This document shows positions 17,501-32,500 of a DNA stretch of 64,000 bases, one piece after another. Origin of the DNA: Undaria pinnatifida (lineage: Eukaryota > Sar > Phaeophyceae > Laminariales > Alariaceae); assembly GCA_012845835.1 (NCBI GenBank), contig JABAKD010000012.1, positions 15,097,195 through 15,161,194 of the forward strand, written 5' to 3'. A program made the position numbers and the translations under genes. How positions within the stretch are numbered: position 1 is the first letter of the stretch; the number at the start of each line of letters is the position of its first letter. Under the pieces are notes generated by a model, which did not search any database, was not told the DNA's origin, and saw only the letters and a program-made list of their open reading frames with translations.

Positions 17501-20500
17501 AAATGAAAATGATACCGGAAAACAAGCAGAAAATAGTCAAAAAAAAAAGTACGCCGCAAATTCTCGTCGCTGTGACGATCAACAATTATTTTGCTTAGCT
17601 CAACAAGGACCTCCACATTCGATTGAAAGTAATTTATCCCCCGAAAAAAACGGGTGCACTTCGCACGGATGAAACGAGCGCGAACGTCAGACGCAGGCAT
17701 GCCCGCCCTACAGGAATCCCGTCATAATCCAAACTGTACGTGGGCTGGCTAACTATTCTCAGCTAACTCGAACAGCTTAGTCTAGATCACACGACGCAGC
17801 CGCCTATTCCTCCGCCACAGAAGCTCAAGACCATCTAAATGCCAATAACCTCTGAGGCAGCAACAGGCCGCATGGCCAAAGCACGTTCGAAGCAAATACG
17901 GAATGCTGCTATACTGCAGTCACATCACCTTGGTGGACTGGAAAGGTTTGAGGTCCATCTGATGCATTTTATCGCCGGCCACCGTGCCCAATCCATCCTC
18001 CGGGACGCCCTTGATGCGGGCGTAGAGAAGCAGGTGCTCCTCCACCTGTGGCGTTTTATTCGTCCAGACATTTCCACGTCACTGCGATTTCCACGTGACT
18101 GCGACAGCACTAGTCTACTACGGCAGTTCTATCTACGTTATTAACAAGTGTCCTATGACTGTTCAAAGCCCCGCCCCCCCAAGTGCACGCCGTGATGAGG
18201 CACGGCGTGCAAGCTGCGGTTGCACCGCCTCCTTGAAAAGAGCATGGCAGAGTAGCCGCATCTCCGTCTCCCCCGGCGACTCAGGCAAATGTTTGTGGCT
18301 GCGACAATTCAAATTAAAAGCAAGCTGCGAAACAAGCGAAAAAAATCATTCAATCAACATCGGCAACCGTGCCAAATATGATCAGTTTATCGCGAGCCAA
18401 GGCGCCCCCGGGCGTCATCCACCTAGCATTGAAAAAAACACTAGCGTACCACGATCTTGGCCAACAAATGCGAAGTCACACCAGCAGCGAGAACAGCCAC
18501 GGGAAGTCTCGCGAAAGTCGGCGCAGCCCCCTCTAGTACCGACTCCTCATTTGCGAAAAAAATGCGCCACACGCCATACTCAAAAAGGCGCTGCAACCAA
18601 CGCTTCAACAAGCACGACAGAACGCCCTCAAGACGCAACACACGAAGAAATCGCCGCCATCGTCCAAAAAACAGTGCATCCACAACTATAACACCACGCT
18701 TCCTCCTGAGGATAAAGGATGAGCGGATGCTGTTTTACACACCCACTGAGAGGAAGAAACGTAAAACAACAAGGACGACAACAACTATCCTCATATTTCC
18801 ATCTCACAGTTACCTCCCAATCTTCCTATTACCTCACAGATACCTCCGGTACACTGATTCGACGATATTTCACCAATTTGTAAAACCTGCGCCTCGATCA
18901 TTCTTCCCCGCTCACCGTGAGGAGGTCTAGCAGTGCGTCCTCCTGAGGGCAATAGCCGATATACCGCCTGAGTTTGTTCTGCTCACAACCGGCGACAGCA
19001 CAAAGAACAGCGCGCGGGCACAGACGACGGCATCTCAACCAAACAACCTCAGCAACACCAGCACCGAACACACACGAGGTCGCGATTAAGGTCAGTTGGC
19101 CCTGGTCGCAGAAAAAGCTCGTGAGGAGGAGGCGTGGGAGTGGGAGCAGCGGTGGGAATATCAAAGAAATCCTGCGATCCAAGTCCAACGCGAACAGGTG
19201 AATGAAAAGACAATGAAAAAACAAACCCATGCAAGACGAGAGGTGTTTCGATGACGGCCAAACGGCTTCATACTGTAAAATGATGTCATCTGCTGTCATA
19301 GCTACATACCAGTTCTAAAACTAAGTGTTCAAAGCCGAACTGCAAGCATCTCAACGCTAGCTCCTCCCCACCCCTCCCAAAAGCACAGTGCCACTACACT
19401 TCACGTACGCGCCAAGACACAGCATTGGACAACATCAGCAAGCGTCTAGTTCCTTTGAGGCATGGCTAGGATTCCGTCCATTCTGCTGCCATTGTGCTGC
19501 CTTTCCCCAACGTTTATCCGTTTACCTGGTACTTTTTTTGCTGGAAAAGAACAGGTAATAAAATAGGCTACCATGTTTTCAAGGCGCAGCACAATTTCGC
19601 TGCCTTGGTACGAAATTGAGCCAGATAGACTACCGTGTTTTCAAGGTGTAGCATGACTTGACCTGGTATACAAAAAAATATACAAAATTGAACCAGGCTC
19701 CAGAAGAACGGTGCAATTTAGCGGGGAAATGTGAGGTGGGACAGTACCTTTCAGAGGAACTGCGCAAACTAGCGGGGAAAAGCGAGAGGTGGGACATTAC
19801 CTGCTCGGTCAGAATGTCGTGGCCGGCGATCGAAGCACCGCCTTGGCTCGGAGAGACGTCTCCAGATAGGATGCCCAGCGTCGTGCTCTTGCCTGACAAA
19901 AAAAAAGAAAACACCAGGAAACAAAGCAGTACAACGTCAGAGCACCAAAACACCAAACATAAAAAATGCAAAAAATGCAAAAACCAGAACGTCAGAACAC
20001 TAAAAACGTCAAACGCGTGAGAACATAAACATACAAAAAGACTTCAAACAACAACCTTTTCCTCGCATGAGAACATGAGTTCCCCCACGGTTTCCCATAC
20101 ATGTATTGCAAACAGTAGCAGAATGTGTAACGAACATCAAAGACATAATTACATGACTAATTGTTCCCTTTGGGGAGGAAACATCGTGCCACGTCAGCAA
20201 ACGAAAACATCATCTTCGTACCGCACCGCAGACCAATGGCTACGTGCAGAATATCTACTAAAGGTGACGGCGTGACAATTTCCCTTTCAGTAGCCATGGA
20301 GAGGGAAAACTTCAGCCCGCGGCCCAACAGTTGGCAGCAAACAAATCGTCCCGTCTGAGCCCCGGCCTCGCAAGGTACGTCGGGGCTATAGAGTGGTTGT
20401 AGCCACGTGGAAATCGGGTGATGGCAGGGAACGCAAGCACACGTCCAACCTCGAATCAGCAACGAGACTACACGCACCACAAGTATCGGGGTTTGAGCTT

Positions 20501-23500
20501 TCAACCTGGAGTGGGTAGATGTCTGCACACCAAGCCTTGGCATGTGTAATGCTTACAATCTAATAGCAGCTCATCACTCCACTAGGATGACTCTTACGAC
20601 TCCATGGTCACTCCACGAGTACTCTACGATCACTCCATGATTTTCGTTTTATTCCCTGTTTACTACCAGGTACTGACAATCCACGAGTGGAGCTTGTGCC
20701 TGTGAAGGATGCCTGTGAAGGATGCCTGTGAAGGATGAAAGTGAACACGGACACTGGGTGCGAGCAGAACTACTCATACTGTCTAGCCCTTGGCTATTAG
20801 TTCCTTGACACGATCTTGGACGAAAACCTTAGGGTTAGAGTTAGGGTTAGCCGTAACTAGTCTTCATGACTTTGTATATTGAGATTTGGGCTTACCTGCC
20901 CCATTGATACCAAGGAAGCCAAAACAGTCTCCTTTCGCCACAGAGAAGCTCAGCCGGCGAACCGCAACCTTCGGTCCCTGGCAACCACAGTCAGAGACAA
21001 AATATCATCACATCGTATCAGCGTTGGATATCGTATGAAAAACGTTTCGATACATCGGAATATAGAACTTCGAAAGGTCGTATTGAACGCGTCGAAATAT
21101 CAGAATATCGAATATATCGAGACATCGTATCGTCCTAACGTTTCGATAAATTCGAATTATTGCATTGAACGCGTTTCGCTGTAGTCTTTATGATGTATTT
21201 TTTCATCCCCTTGGGTTTTGCGCTGTTAGCGGAAGAAAAACACTGTCGTCGACGTAGAGTGTCGATAATCAGAATCTTGTCGTTTAGGTTTTCTTTAAAT
21301 CAGTATCGAACTTGATTACTGTATCATTCGATACCCATCACTGCATCACATGCCTTAGCCTGATTGTTGAGTCATGGGGTCCAGAGCAATCCGGTAGACA
21401 TGTACCCATGCATGCGGGTTGGGGGTAATTTAGCTGAGCCGTACAACCGCTTGGCGGATGGGAGAAACAAGCAACAAGAACTACCACCTTGTATGATGAC
21501 AAAGGACCACATGGCGCATCAACATCACACATAGCAGTCAACAGCTCAAGGCAAGGAGCGTTAACATTGCAGATGCCATGTTCACGAAAGCGGGGTGGGG
21601 GAGTAAGCCAGCCCCCCGTGCCATGGCTTGACGAGTACCAGAAAGCACTCAAGCTCTTACCACTTTTGACGACTTTTTCTAGAGCAATAATCGTCACTCA
21701 CTCACATCATGCACCGCGTACACTTGGCTAGGAGAAGCCAGCCCTACAAAAGTTAACCTTGGCATTAAATTGAATCCAGTTCGCAAGCCGCTCTACAGCA
21801 GTACATGCTTCATGCCGCGCGATACGGTCAGTGTTCCCTGGAAGAAAAAAACAGATACCCGGACCTTCCGCAAATAACACAACTCTTCTTTTAAAACTCG
21901 CCTGTTGAGTCCTGTACACCTTCCGCAAGCCCCTGAGCACCACCTCCCCCTCCTCCTCTCCTAGCACGCCTCCCATCCTCTCGACCCTGAGAGCCTCTGC
22001 CGCCACGTCTTCATCGTCGTCATAGCCGACATCGTTCGGGTCTTCAGCTACAGCTGGGTCTGAGCTAAACCATCCCAACAGCTTCGGGAAGGTTTTGGCG
22101 TATTCGATGGCGAAACAAAGGAAAAGGTATCCTGCGGAGTCATCAACATGAGGCCAGCGGTAGCGGCCAAAAGGCGTAGTCAGTTAGTTACGCAGCTGGT
22201 GAGGCACCAATATGTTCTTCCTAGGACCGCTCGCCGCGAACACAGGCAGGGACGGAGTATGCAACAGAGTTTCGTCACACAATACGCGAAATCATAGCAA
22301 ACAGAAAACATTAAAAGAGTCAACAACACGGCACGGCAACAACCCGTCTGCTCATGTCGCGATTTTTTGCGTGAGACTACTCTACGGCCATGTGGCGAAC
22401 TTTTCGCATTGCACCGCCCACCCTTGAAAAAATTTAGACCTACACACAACCTTTGTTTTTATTTCCGTACTTTATCCTATACCACCCTAGACGGAAGCAG
22501 ACCTATCGGGTACAAATAAGAATACCGAACGGATCTAACATTTCCGCTCTGAGTGTTATGCTTCATTGCTTCATTGCCATCCTTGCATATGCTACTGGAC
22601 AGCTTAACATCGATACCATAAACTGCACCAGCCCAAGACATTTCTCACCGATACTCGACGCCAGCAGACACGCGATGTCCGCCCCAGTTATGGTCCACGA
22701 CAGTGGGGTCAGCACCTTGGGCATCCCCCCTGCCCCAAAGCTCGAGATGTCCATGCACGTCTTTCCATCCTCGCAAACGACGAGCTGGGCGAGCCCATCA
22801 CCTAGGCAAAACCCTGGGAACAGCCTGTAGACCCACTTCAACTTGGCATTGACATCTCTGGTGGACTCGACGAGATTCAGCACGAATGACGTCACCATCA
22901 GGGCTAAACCCGTCACGAAGTTGATGAAAAGAACCACGTTCTGAGCAGAAGATGCGGACTTGAACAAAAAGCTGAAAAAAAAACGTTGAAAACATGGTTG
23001 CGGTGAAACACAGCGAGGCGTTATTGCACCGGGGTGTGGCAAGTATTGAATAGTCGTTAAAAAAGACGTGGCCATCAGGACTGAAACCGTCACGAAGTTG
23101 ATGAAAAGAACCATGTTCTGAGCACGAGAAGCGGAATTGAAAAAAACCTGAAAAAAACACGCCGAAAACATGAGTGGGGTGGAACACCGCGAGGCATTAT
23201 CATACAGGGGGTGACAAGCCACCGTTAAGGAAGACGTCGCCAGTAGGGTTAAACCCGGGACAAGATTGAAGAAAAGCACCATGTTCTGAGCTGAAGAAGC
23301 GGACTTGAACAAAAAGCCGCAAAAACGCGTTGCAAACACGGTTCACATGGAACGCCGCAAGGAGTTATTACACGGGGGTGGCAAGTGGTCGATAAAAAAG
23401 ACGTCACCATCAGGGCCAGTCCCGTCACAAAGTTGATGAAGAGAACCATTGTCTGCGCAGAAAAGACGGACTACGAACCAGCCACCACATGGACAGCGAG

Positions 23501-26500
23501 GGCCTTGTGGGCCATGATCGGTGGCCATGAGGGGCGAGGGATGCGAGGCATGCTTCACGCGACGTGGAACATGCCGTGTTCAAAACATTTTCAACGTTTC
23601 CTGTCGATGTCGATAACCCCTTTAAACTTTCATCTACGATTTCGGGGACAAACAACTTGACATTACTGTGGCATTAGTGTGGGATGTTTTAAAATATTGT
23701 TGCAGTTCTCAAGAGGTGAAAGGTTACGCTGAAAGTAAGTTTCGGCGTCTGACCTGATGCAGTACGTGAACGGCGCAACCGCGGGGCCGTAGAGCAGGAA
23801 CAGGAGAAAGGTGGCGACTGCCCCCTCGTTCATGGTGTAGCCTGCATCGACAGCAAAACAGCGGCGGCATCACCACCACAAGCAAGACATTTCCGTCACA
23901 ATGCCAGGCACTAAATAAGTAATATCACAACCTCACGAAATTACTACAAAACCGATGGGGGTAGGTCGGTGGGTGGGTGGGTGGGTGGTGAAATTAATTA
24001 ATCCATGCTATTAATTGTACAACATCCTAATTAGTTTCCGACTTCAAAGGAGACGATGTATGGGGGCGGAACAAAAACAAACGTATAACCACTGACAATT
24101 TCGTAGAGGATGCCAGCATGGGCAAATGCCAGAGAGCCTAAAGACACCCATCAAAATCACCGTTTGGACTCAAAACACAGCTTGCGCAACAGGAAGGGCT
24201 TGGGAACACAATTGGTCGACAGTGTTACATGCGGTAAAGCTCGTTACGGTGCGTCGAGAGCAAGCTCGGTGTGGTAGCGGGCCTTTGCGGTACCGGCAGT
24301 CCTTATTATTGCGTAACATCAACCATGAGTTCTGATGTCTATCCTGCGGCCAACATCGTATCATCCCCCGGGGATTTCTTTTAGTCCCCTGTTTTGGGTT
24401 TCCATTTGTCGTTGAATATTCTCGTCATTCGAAGGCCTGCTGTAGGTCATGCTCTTGGCTATCAAGCGCAACGCGGACACAACGTCACCATAACGAAAGG
24501 AACACCACACGGTCCATTCGCTCCGGCACCCAGCAGCACCCAGTGCTTGCTGTGAATGTTCGTGACCAGAACACGGCGGAACACGCTGAGACAGGTGCCC
24601 CCAAAGGCACGACAGTAGCGGTCATCACATACTTTTCCTACAGCGCGGGCATGTAGCAGCCGGAAATACCGGAAATATAGCAGCAACCCGCGCTATTCGG
24701 CGCAATTGCACTACTGGTCGTTTGGTCATCATATACTTTTCCTACAGCGCCGGCATGTAGCAGCCGGAAATACCGGAAATTTAGCAGCAACCCGCGCTAT
24801 TCGGCGCAATTGCACTACTGGTCGTTCCCATCTGTGCCAAGCAATGTCACAGCACTAAAGCGGGATATGGGCACTGAAGAGGGACCACTGCTGTATCCTT
24901 GTCTGTATAGAACAACAGCTGGAAGAACCGGTCACCATCGCAACTTGTGCCAAGTAAGTACCCATGATAGCGAACAGCAGGTTCACACGATGAGCTTGAG
25001 GAAAACCGCCACCTCCATATAGTACAGGAGAAAATCAATAATAAGAAAGCAAACAATAAGGAAGCCAGGCCGAAATTTGCACAAAAATAAGAAAATAGGA
25101 AGCCGTCATACTGATGATAGCGCAGAGCGTATAGCACCTTTTCTGCAAGAAGAAACCCATCCCGAGTGACCATTCCTGTTTCTCGTTAGGTGGCTTGCGC
25201 TTGCACTGTACTTGCACTGTACTTGCACTGTAGTGCAACGCAGTATGGTAATTAAGTGACGCGAGGCTCATATCTGATGCAGATCCGCATGTAAGCTGCA
25301 CCGCATTTTCTTGAAACGGTAAAACAGTTCCCTAGGCGTATCACTTACTTGGAACATCGAAGGCGTAGAGGAGGCCTAGGAACGCCCCGCAGGGTATCAG
25401 GTAAGTCGCCACGTCGAACACAAACGTGCTCAGCCAATACACTCCGACTCCCACCCCTGAGATAATCTGTAACAGGGCAGCAAAAGAAATTTAGCGCCAC
25501 ACGTGGACACAAGGACAGGGCATCGAGACGCTCAGCAGACACCTTGGCGGGGTGCTTTAATAGTAGAGATTCGAAGATACAAAGAAGCGCACTGCTCTCC
25601 TTGTCAGGAAACAGGTACAAAAACGCCAAAAATGGCCGCATTACCGTATGACCGAAGTCATTACTAGACACGTGTTGCTGTCGCTTGCCTGCTGATGCTT
25701 GGCCTTGACCGCCCGCTCCTTGACGACGAAGATGGCGTAGGATGCCGGCAGGAAGCAGACCGAGATAACCACCATAATAGCCGTTGTGAACCCGTCCACA
25801 GTCTGCCCAAACACCCAACAGTCATCAACCACCGATCAAGCAGGCATTCAGCGACAAAGGCCCCCGAACACACAGTCGTCGACCACCGATCACGATCACG
25901 CACGCACGCACGCACTCAGAGATAGCGGCGGAACCACGAGACAACCCCCACGGGCCGCGGCTCTCTGCCCATGGTTCCCCATTCGGACGGGCTCATGAAG
26001 CGAGGCGTGCACCGTGCGCATGTACATCAGCGCTGTAGGACGGGGCAAAGCGCCTGTTGTATGGCAGAGGCGTACATTCATTTCTACATTAAACTATCGC
26101 GCGAGACGGCCGACAAAATGCACGCGAACAAGGCTAACCCTGTTAAGTCACGGCGCACAAAGAATACTGTACCTGGCGTGCGAGCTCTTCCGTCCGGGTT
26201 CGGGGCAGGGGATTGCTCCGAACGGTGATGCTGCAAGGTAGCGTGAGGTGACACAAGACAACGGTCGGCGCACGGGACAACGTCTTTCAAGGGAAGTGTA
26301 ACATGTTTCGAATCCACTCTCTGCGACGAGGCGCGGCGTTGACTGCCAGAAAATCAACACGGGAGTAGGTACCCTGCGTGAGAGCCTCCGGCTGATCGCA
26401 GCAGAGAGGCTTTGCAATCCCAAGCTATGCATATATATGTATGTATGTATATATCCGAAGTAAACCGAGTGCACTACACTAATACCAGTATGAAGTAAAC

Positions 26501-29500
26501 CGACTGCAATACCAGTATGGCCTCAGCACTGCACTACCAGTATGGCTTCAGCACTACCAGACTAACCGAGTGCACTACCAGTATGGCCTCAGCACTGCAA
26601 TACAAGTTCAGTCCAACGGTGCTGTTTTCGCGACACACTTCGTAAAACAGTTGAGCCTTAGTGACGCACGTACTTCGACCATATACATGAAGAGTGCGGT
26701 CTTGCCAAGCGCCTAGTGAAAAGCGCGCGACAGTACGAGTATCATCACGATGAGTGCGTGCCGCACAACTCCCAAACGTGTAGCTCGGGTACACAGCTTA
26801 CCAGAGCACCCGGGCTACCACGGGTGACCAAATGACGATTTTCGTTTCGCACTTTTTTCGCTCTCAAGTTCCGAAAACGTTAATAGTGGCCCTCATTTGC
26901 TAGCTAAAACAAAATATCCCGTTTTTCGTCACGAATCGTGACATCAGTCAAAGGAAATTTTCCAATATTTTTCAATGCCGCCATTCGTGACAAAATATCG
27001 CGATTCGCAAAAACGTCACCTTTTTTTCACCCATTCTGCGGTAGAGGCGCACCGCTTTTCTTCACAGCTTCCTCAGTTGAGGAGCTTGAGACACATCTTA
27101 ACCCAAACACATCAACAAAACCAAAAACTGATTTGGACAAAAAACAAACTGCTACCCGATCAACAATCCCTTGGCCTCGGTATACACCTAACAAAAAGCA
27201 AAAAGAAGAACGACACTAATAACGAATATTGTGGGTTCAGCAGCACCGTCATTCACATACAGTACTACTTGATTACTAGCCCGAAAGTGCTACAGTATAC
27301 CAGGAATACCTCAACACCTCTGTCGTAACACGCGTGTTTTTTTCCGTTCAGTACCAGGTACCAGGTATTCGCTGTTAGCGTCGCCCCACCTCGGCATTAC
27401 ACTCTTCGTGTCGTCTCTTGCGCCCAGCCTGGCGGCACCTCCCACACAGCCACTATCACCCCCTCCTTGTTGCTGCACTTCCCCATCGTCAGCGATCAGC
27501 ACGTCTACCCCCTGTCCGCCAGAGGTCAGCACATCTGCCCCCTGACCTTTTGCATCGACGATAGCTTGGAGGGCGGCGGAATTTACCAAGTTCATGAATA
27601 TGGGAGCTCCATGCGTTGCTGAGGCGTTCACGAGGACGCCGTACGCTAGGGTTCCCGGTCCATCGGAGTCGTCGAGCAAGGGCTGCTTGGTTGTGTTTGC
27701 CGGGAGGCGAGAGGACGAGTCGAGCACCACCGCACCGTACCTGCAGGGGCACCGAGGTCGAAGAAGAGAGTAATTTATGCCCAGCTCCCCATTGGTTCTC
27801 AGTGGGTGCAAGGCATATACCACAGAAGGATCCGGAAGAAATTTCATGCCATCCTATCTACCGGTACCTCACAGCTCGATAACTGTGCGCCACCGTGTGC
27901 GACACGTATGGACGATCCACGAAAAGCACATCGATTAAACCTATTAAGAGTAGCAATGCGCGAATGAAGGAGGCTATTGAGCGATCTAAATCGCGAACAC
28001 AGCAGACATTCAAGCTCTCAACTGGGGCACCACAGACTGGCACCCAGTCAGTCAAAGTGAAAACGGCTCACACTGCGCAAATTTCTACTCCGAACCAGCT
28101 CCACGAAGCCCCCGCCAACAAACCTCGACCGCCAAAAACGCTCACCGTGTAGCCCCTTGCTCGCCAGCTCCGGCGCTTTCCAGCAAAAAATTGCTCATGT
28201 TTACCAAAGGCTCCGCGCCTTGTGCGCACCCATTAAAGTGATCTTCTTCCGAGGGGGGGACAGAAACAGCTACCCCCTCTACAGAAACGCCATCGAAGCG
28301 ATCGGCGACGGATCGTGCCAGCGAAGGATCTTGCGATGCGGCAAGAGGGACCGGGTTTCTGAGACCGGACGGCATGCCTGGGTTGAAGTTGACCCGCGGG
28401 GAAAGCTGCAGGGACGGCTGATCGAAGGCGTTCCGACTGCGGGGGTCGAAAGAAGGGGAGGGGGGCAGGGCTAGGGATTTGATTTCGGGTTCGGGGGGGC
28501 TCCTTTGTTGCGCGCTTTAGTCATTTGACCATTGAACATACATTACTTTCTATATGTGTTTATGGAGCACCGACGGCTGACGAATTGTTCTTGACTACGG
28601 GGGTCGAAACGGCCGCAGGGGGCAGGGGGCAGGGGCAGGGGCAGCGGGGAGGGGGGGGGGAGGGGGGGGGGGACTCACTTGTTGCTCGCCTTTGTCATTT
28701 GACCAACGGCCACACATTCCTTTCGAGACGATGCGCCGTTCTTACTCATAATAGAGAAACATCCACCAGTTGGGGCTCACTACGTTTCTTCCATACACCA
28801 CATACCGAAGTACACCTTTTTGGTCACCTTCTCTTCCTGTTTCACCGTCTGTGGTCCCCATCTGTAACCTAGTATCGCGATCATTTTCCTCGCTTCTATC
28901 TAGTGTACCAAACGTCTCCATGTCTCATTCATCTATTTTCCTCGTCTGACCATATCATGCACGGCCGTAGTAGTCCTCAGGACCATAGACCCTCGCCTCC
29001 CTACCACATCCCTACCATGCCATGCCGGGATCGAACACACGTCGGGTTTCTACCGACCACGCAGAAATTGTGCGACCAAGCGCGTAGCTGGCGTAAGGTA
29101 TTCGGTGAGTCACATAAAATGTGAGCTGCATCCTACAGTCGATATTTATCGGTCTTGCCAACAAGCTCTAACCGCTGGCCATATGGCATTTTTCGGCTCG
29201 AAAATATTTTGGACTGCGTGTTCCACCAACGCTTCTCGCTGCAGGTTCACTGCCGCATAGTTTCATCTAATGTTGCAGGGTGGTGTGGTGAGGTTCCACG
29301 TTGTCGTTTTCGAGAGCGCATGGTCCCCGCTTTTTCAATCTTCTATACGTGACCCTTGTTTTTTGTTAGCTTTTCCATGTAATCATGTCGTACACGTTGC
29401 TCCCCAGCTCCCTCAGGTACCCTTATCACGAGTTGCGTGCTTGCCGTTTTCTTGCGCTTCTTGGGACTCTTGAGATACTTTTACGGTTGAGCCGCCGCGA

Positions 29501-32500
29501 CAACTTCGTGAATCAAACCCGGAAGATTCACCTATACTGTTGGCGATACACCAGTCGCGTGAGCACGTTGTACCTGAAATAACCAACCAACCAACCAAAC
29601 ATGCATGCCACAGAACTTCACCTGGTCTTCAGAAGGATGAGACCCAGCAAAAAGAGCAGGGTCGGCACGATCAGCTGGAAGAACTGGCTCTTTTTATCTC
29701 GAATCCCGTACGTGGCCCGCTTTGCTACAAGCGCCTTGAAGTGCACCCAAAACATGTCTCTGCTGGAACGCCCGCCTGCCCAGCCACTCGCACCCATCTT
29801 GCCGCCTGATGATGGCCGGTCCACCTCGGGATCCATCGTGCCGTCACCTGGCGCCACGTGAGAAAAAAAGGCACCATACACCAAGTATCTCGGTTGACGG
29901 TCAAGCCTTGATCCGTCAAGGCCTTTCTAGGCCTAAACATACGAGTTTTAGTGTGGAGACGTCCTTGACGGTTGTTCCTCTACAGCGCCGTCATGTGCAC
30001 TGTAGAGAGAAATACCGGCAGTATAGCGGCAACCGGCATTACTCCGTAAACTGCCACCACTGGTTCTTCCCAAACGTGCCAAGGGGTTTCACAGGCGCTA
30101 TATCGGGCAACCGGCACTTCTCACCTTCAAGCGCTGGGGATATTTCCGCACGTCCATCGTCCCCCTTCTCTTCTTCCCAACCGGCACCAATCGCACCGCC
30201 CGGTCTAACACCAACGCCCACGCTCTTCCGCCTAGCACGTCTGGTACAATTAACCCCCCCGTCAGAAGACGACGCATCGCCGCTACTACCATCACCGCCG
30301 CTGCTGCTGCTTCTAGTCGTCACCAGGCTCGGGCTGGCAGGGGACAGTTCTACCGATGGAAGCCTCGCTGACGGGATGCCTTCGTTCGAAAGCGGGTCTT
30401 GATCCGGCAACTGCCATCGCGTAAGGGGGGTCGGATTGGAGATAGCGGGAGCAGGGCGTGCGCGATGAGGGAGGGGGGGGGTGAGGGGTACTCATTTGTT
30501 GCCTCAATCATTTGACCGTTGACCACGCATCCCAGTCCAGGTGGAGCACCACGTTGAGGGGGGGGGGCTTTACTAAAACGTTGTACGGCGCTAGTGTTGT
30601 TTTTTTACTTCCTACGGGATTGATATTGCGTTCAATAGGGCATCCTGATATTAAGTGTCGTTACTTAGGCGAGACTTTCGCGGTGATTTCATTTCGAGCG
30701 AGCTGCAAATCAACCCTCAGTTACGTTGACCTTCTGTCGACAGGTGGTTTCCGATTCCCTGTTTAGCAACATTGCGGGCACGTATGTGCGAGTGCGACAT
30801 CTCTCTCCGCAGCAAACAACAAGTTGCACGCCAGATTTCTTGTTGTGTGGAACACACATCACACCGCGGACATGGTTCGCGCCATCGTGAGACATTCTAT
30901 ACCCGACGGCATGCAATTATTAGTACCTGGTACGTGTTTTAGGCACCCTGCAGATTGTTTTTTTTCTTTTCCAGACAGGGAGGGGTGAACGATAAAACCA
31001 AGTGAAACTAAATATCAACAATGCGACGTACCTGGTATTTTCTTGATTCTCCCAGCGAACACAGCCATTTCGTGTTTTTTTCATTCTGATTTCTGGGCGT
31101 GTGGTGCGGTGTGTCGTTTCCTGCTTCACAGGAGACCCACAATATACATCCCATACATCCCATACATGCCAACATCCCAACCATACAACTTGCCGTATGC
31201 CCCTTCGACCGCACGAAAATGCACCGTATGGCAGCGTAAGCAGCTGCGACGCAACCACCAGAACCAGCAGCACGTTTTTTTTTTTCTTACCTCCTCGGAG
31301 CCGTGGCCCACTCTTAGAAAGACCTCTTCCAACGTCGTCACGCTCATGCCGTAGCCTGCGATGTTCAGCTCCTCTTTCTGCCAGGCCCGAGAACATCGCA
31401 CCAGGGACAACCAATCAGTGTGCCGTGTCCGTTCCGTTGCATGTGTCAAAGCGACGCCGCCACAATATCCTAATCCAACCAACCAAGCTACCTATTGAAA
31501 ACCTTTTCTCTTGTCGCAGCAGACACTGCAATTCCACATACTAGCATAGCAGCCCATCCATCAAGCTACCTATTAATAGTGGTTTTCTTGTCGCAGTGAG
31601 CACAACGATCACCACATGCGCGTCCCATCAACCAAACCATCTACTAATGGCAAATTTCTCGTCAAAGAAACATAACAATCAACATACGAGCATCCCATAC
31701 ATCAAGCTACCTTTTAATCACGTCTCTGTCGCCACATGAAATACAACAATCAGCATGCTGTAAGAGGGACCTCATCATCAAGCTGCCTGTTGATAAAAGG
31801 TACGCTCGTGTACGCTCGTCGCAGTAAACATAACAATCATCATCCATCATCCATCATACATCGTACATCATCCATCATCCAATCACCCAAGCAACCTACG
31901 TACCAGGAATTAATAATGATTTCCTCACCACCCCAAACACTACGATCAAACGAGTGCCATCAAACAAGTGCCCAGCGTCTGTTTTACGTGATCCTTGCCG
32001 AAAAGATAAGGCCTGCCTGCCACGCCAAACGGAGCACACGATGCAAGAACAACCAGCCCCTGTGGAAGTACCTGAATTAGTGAGGGATACAATTTGCTCG
32101 AGTAAAACGGTCAAAACGAAAAAGGGTAATTAACCCGCGCCATACACACCCTCATTCCACCCATCACAGCATATGAAAAAAAACGCACGAAGAACGACGG
32201 GTACGACCAAGCGTTCGACACAGCTGTCTTACCCTAGCATCCATCTCCCGGAACATGTTGCCAAAATTGGAGGCAGACGCGAAGGGGAGACGGTAGTTCC
32301 TCTCCTTGCCCACGCTGCTGACAATTATCGCCTCCGGAACGAATTCCAAAACCAACGCTTGAAGCAAGTCTTCTCCGTCTCCCGCCTCCATCTGCGTTAT
32401 TAGTAGTTTTAGGTTTTGCTTTGGTCACACATCGTGATGTTTGGCGTTCGCTAGGAATTACCCTAAATACCATGAGACTGCCTTGAGATACAACGCCAGA

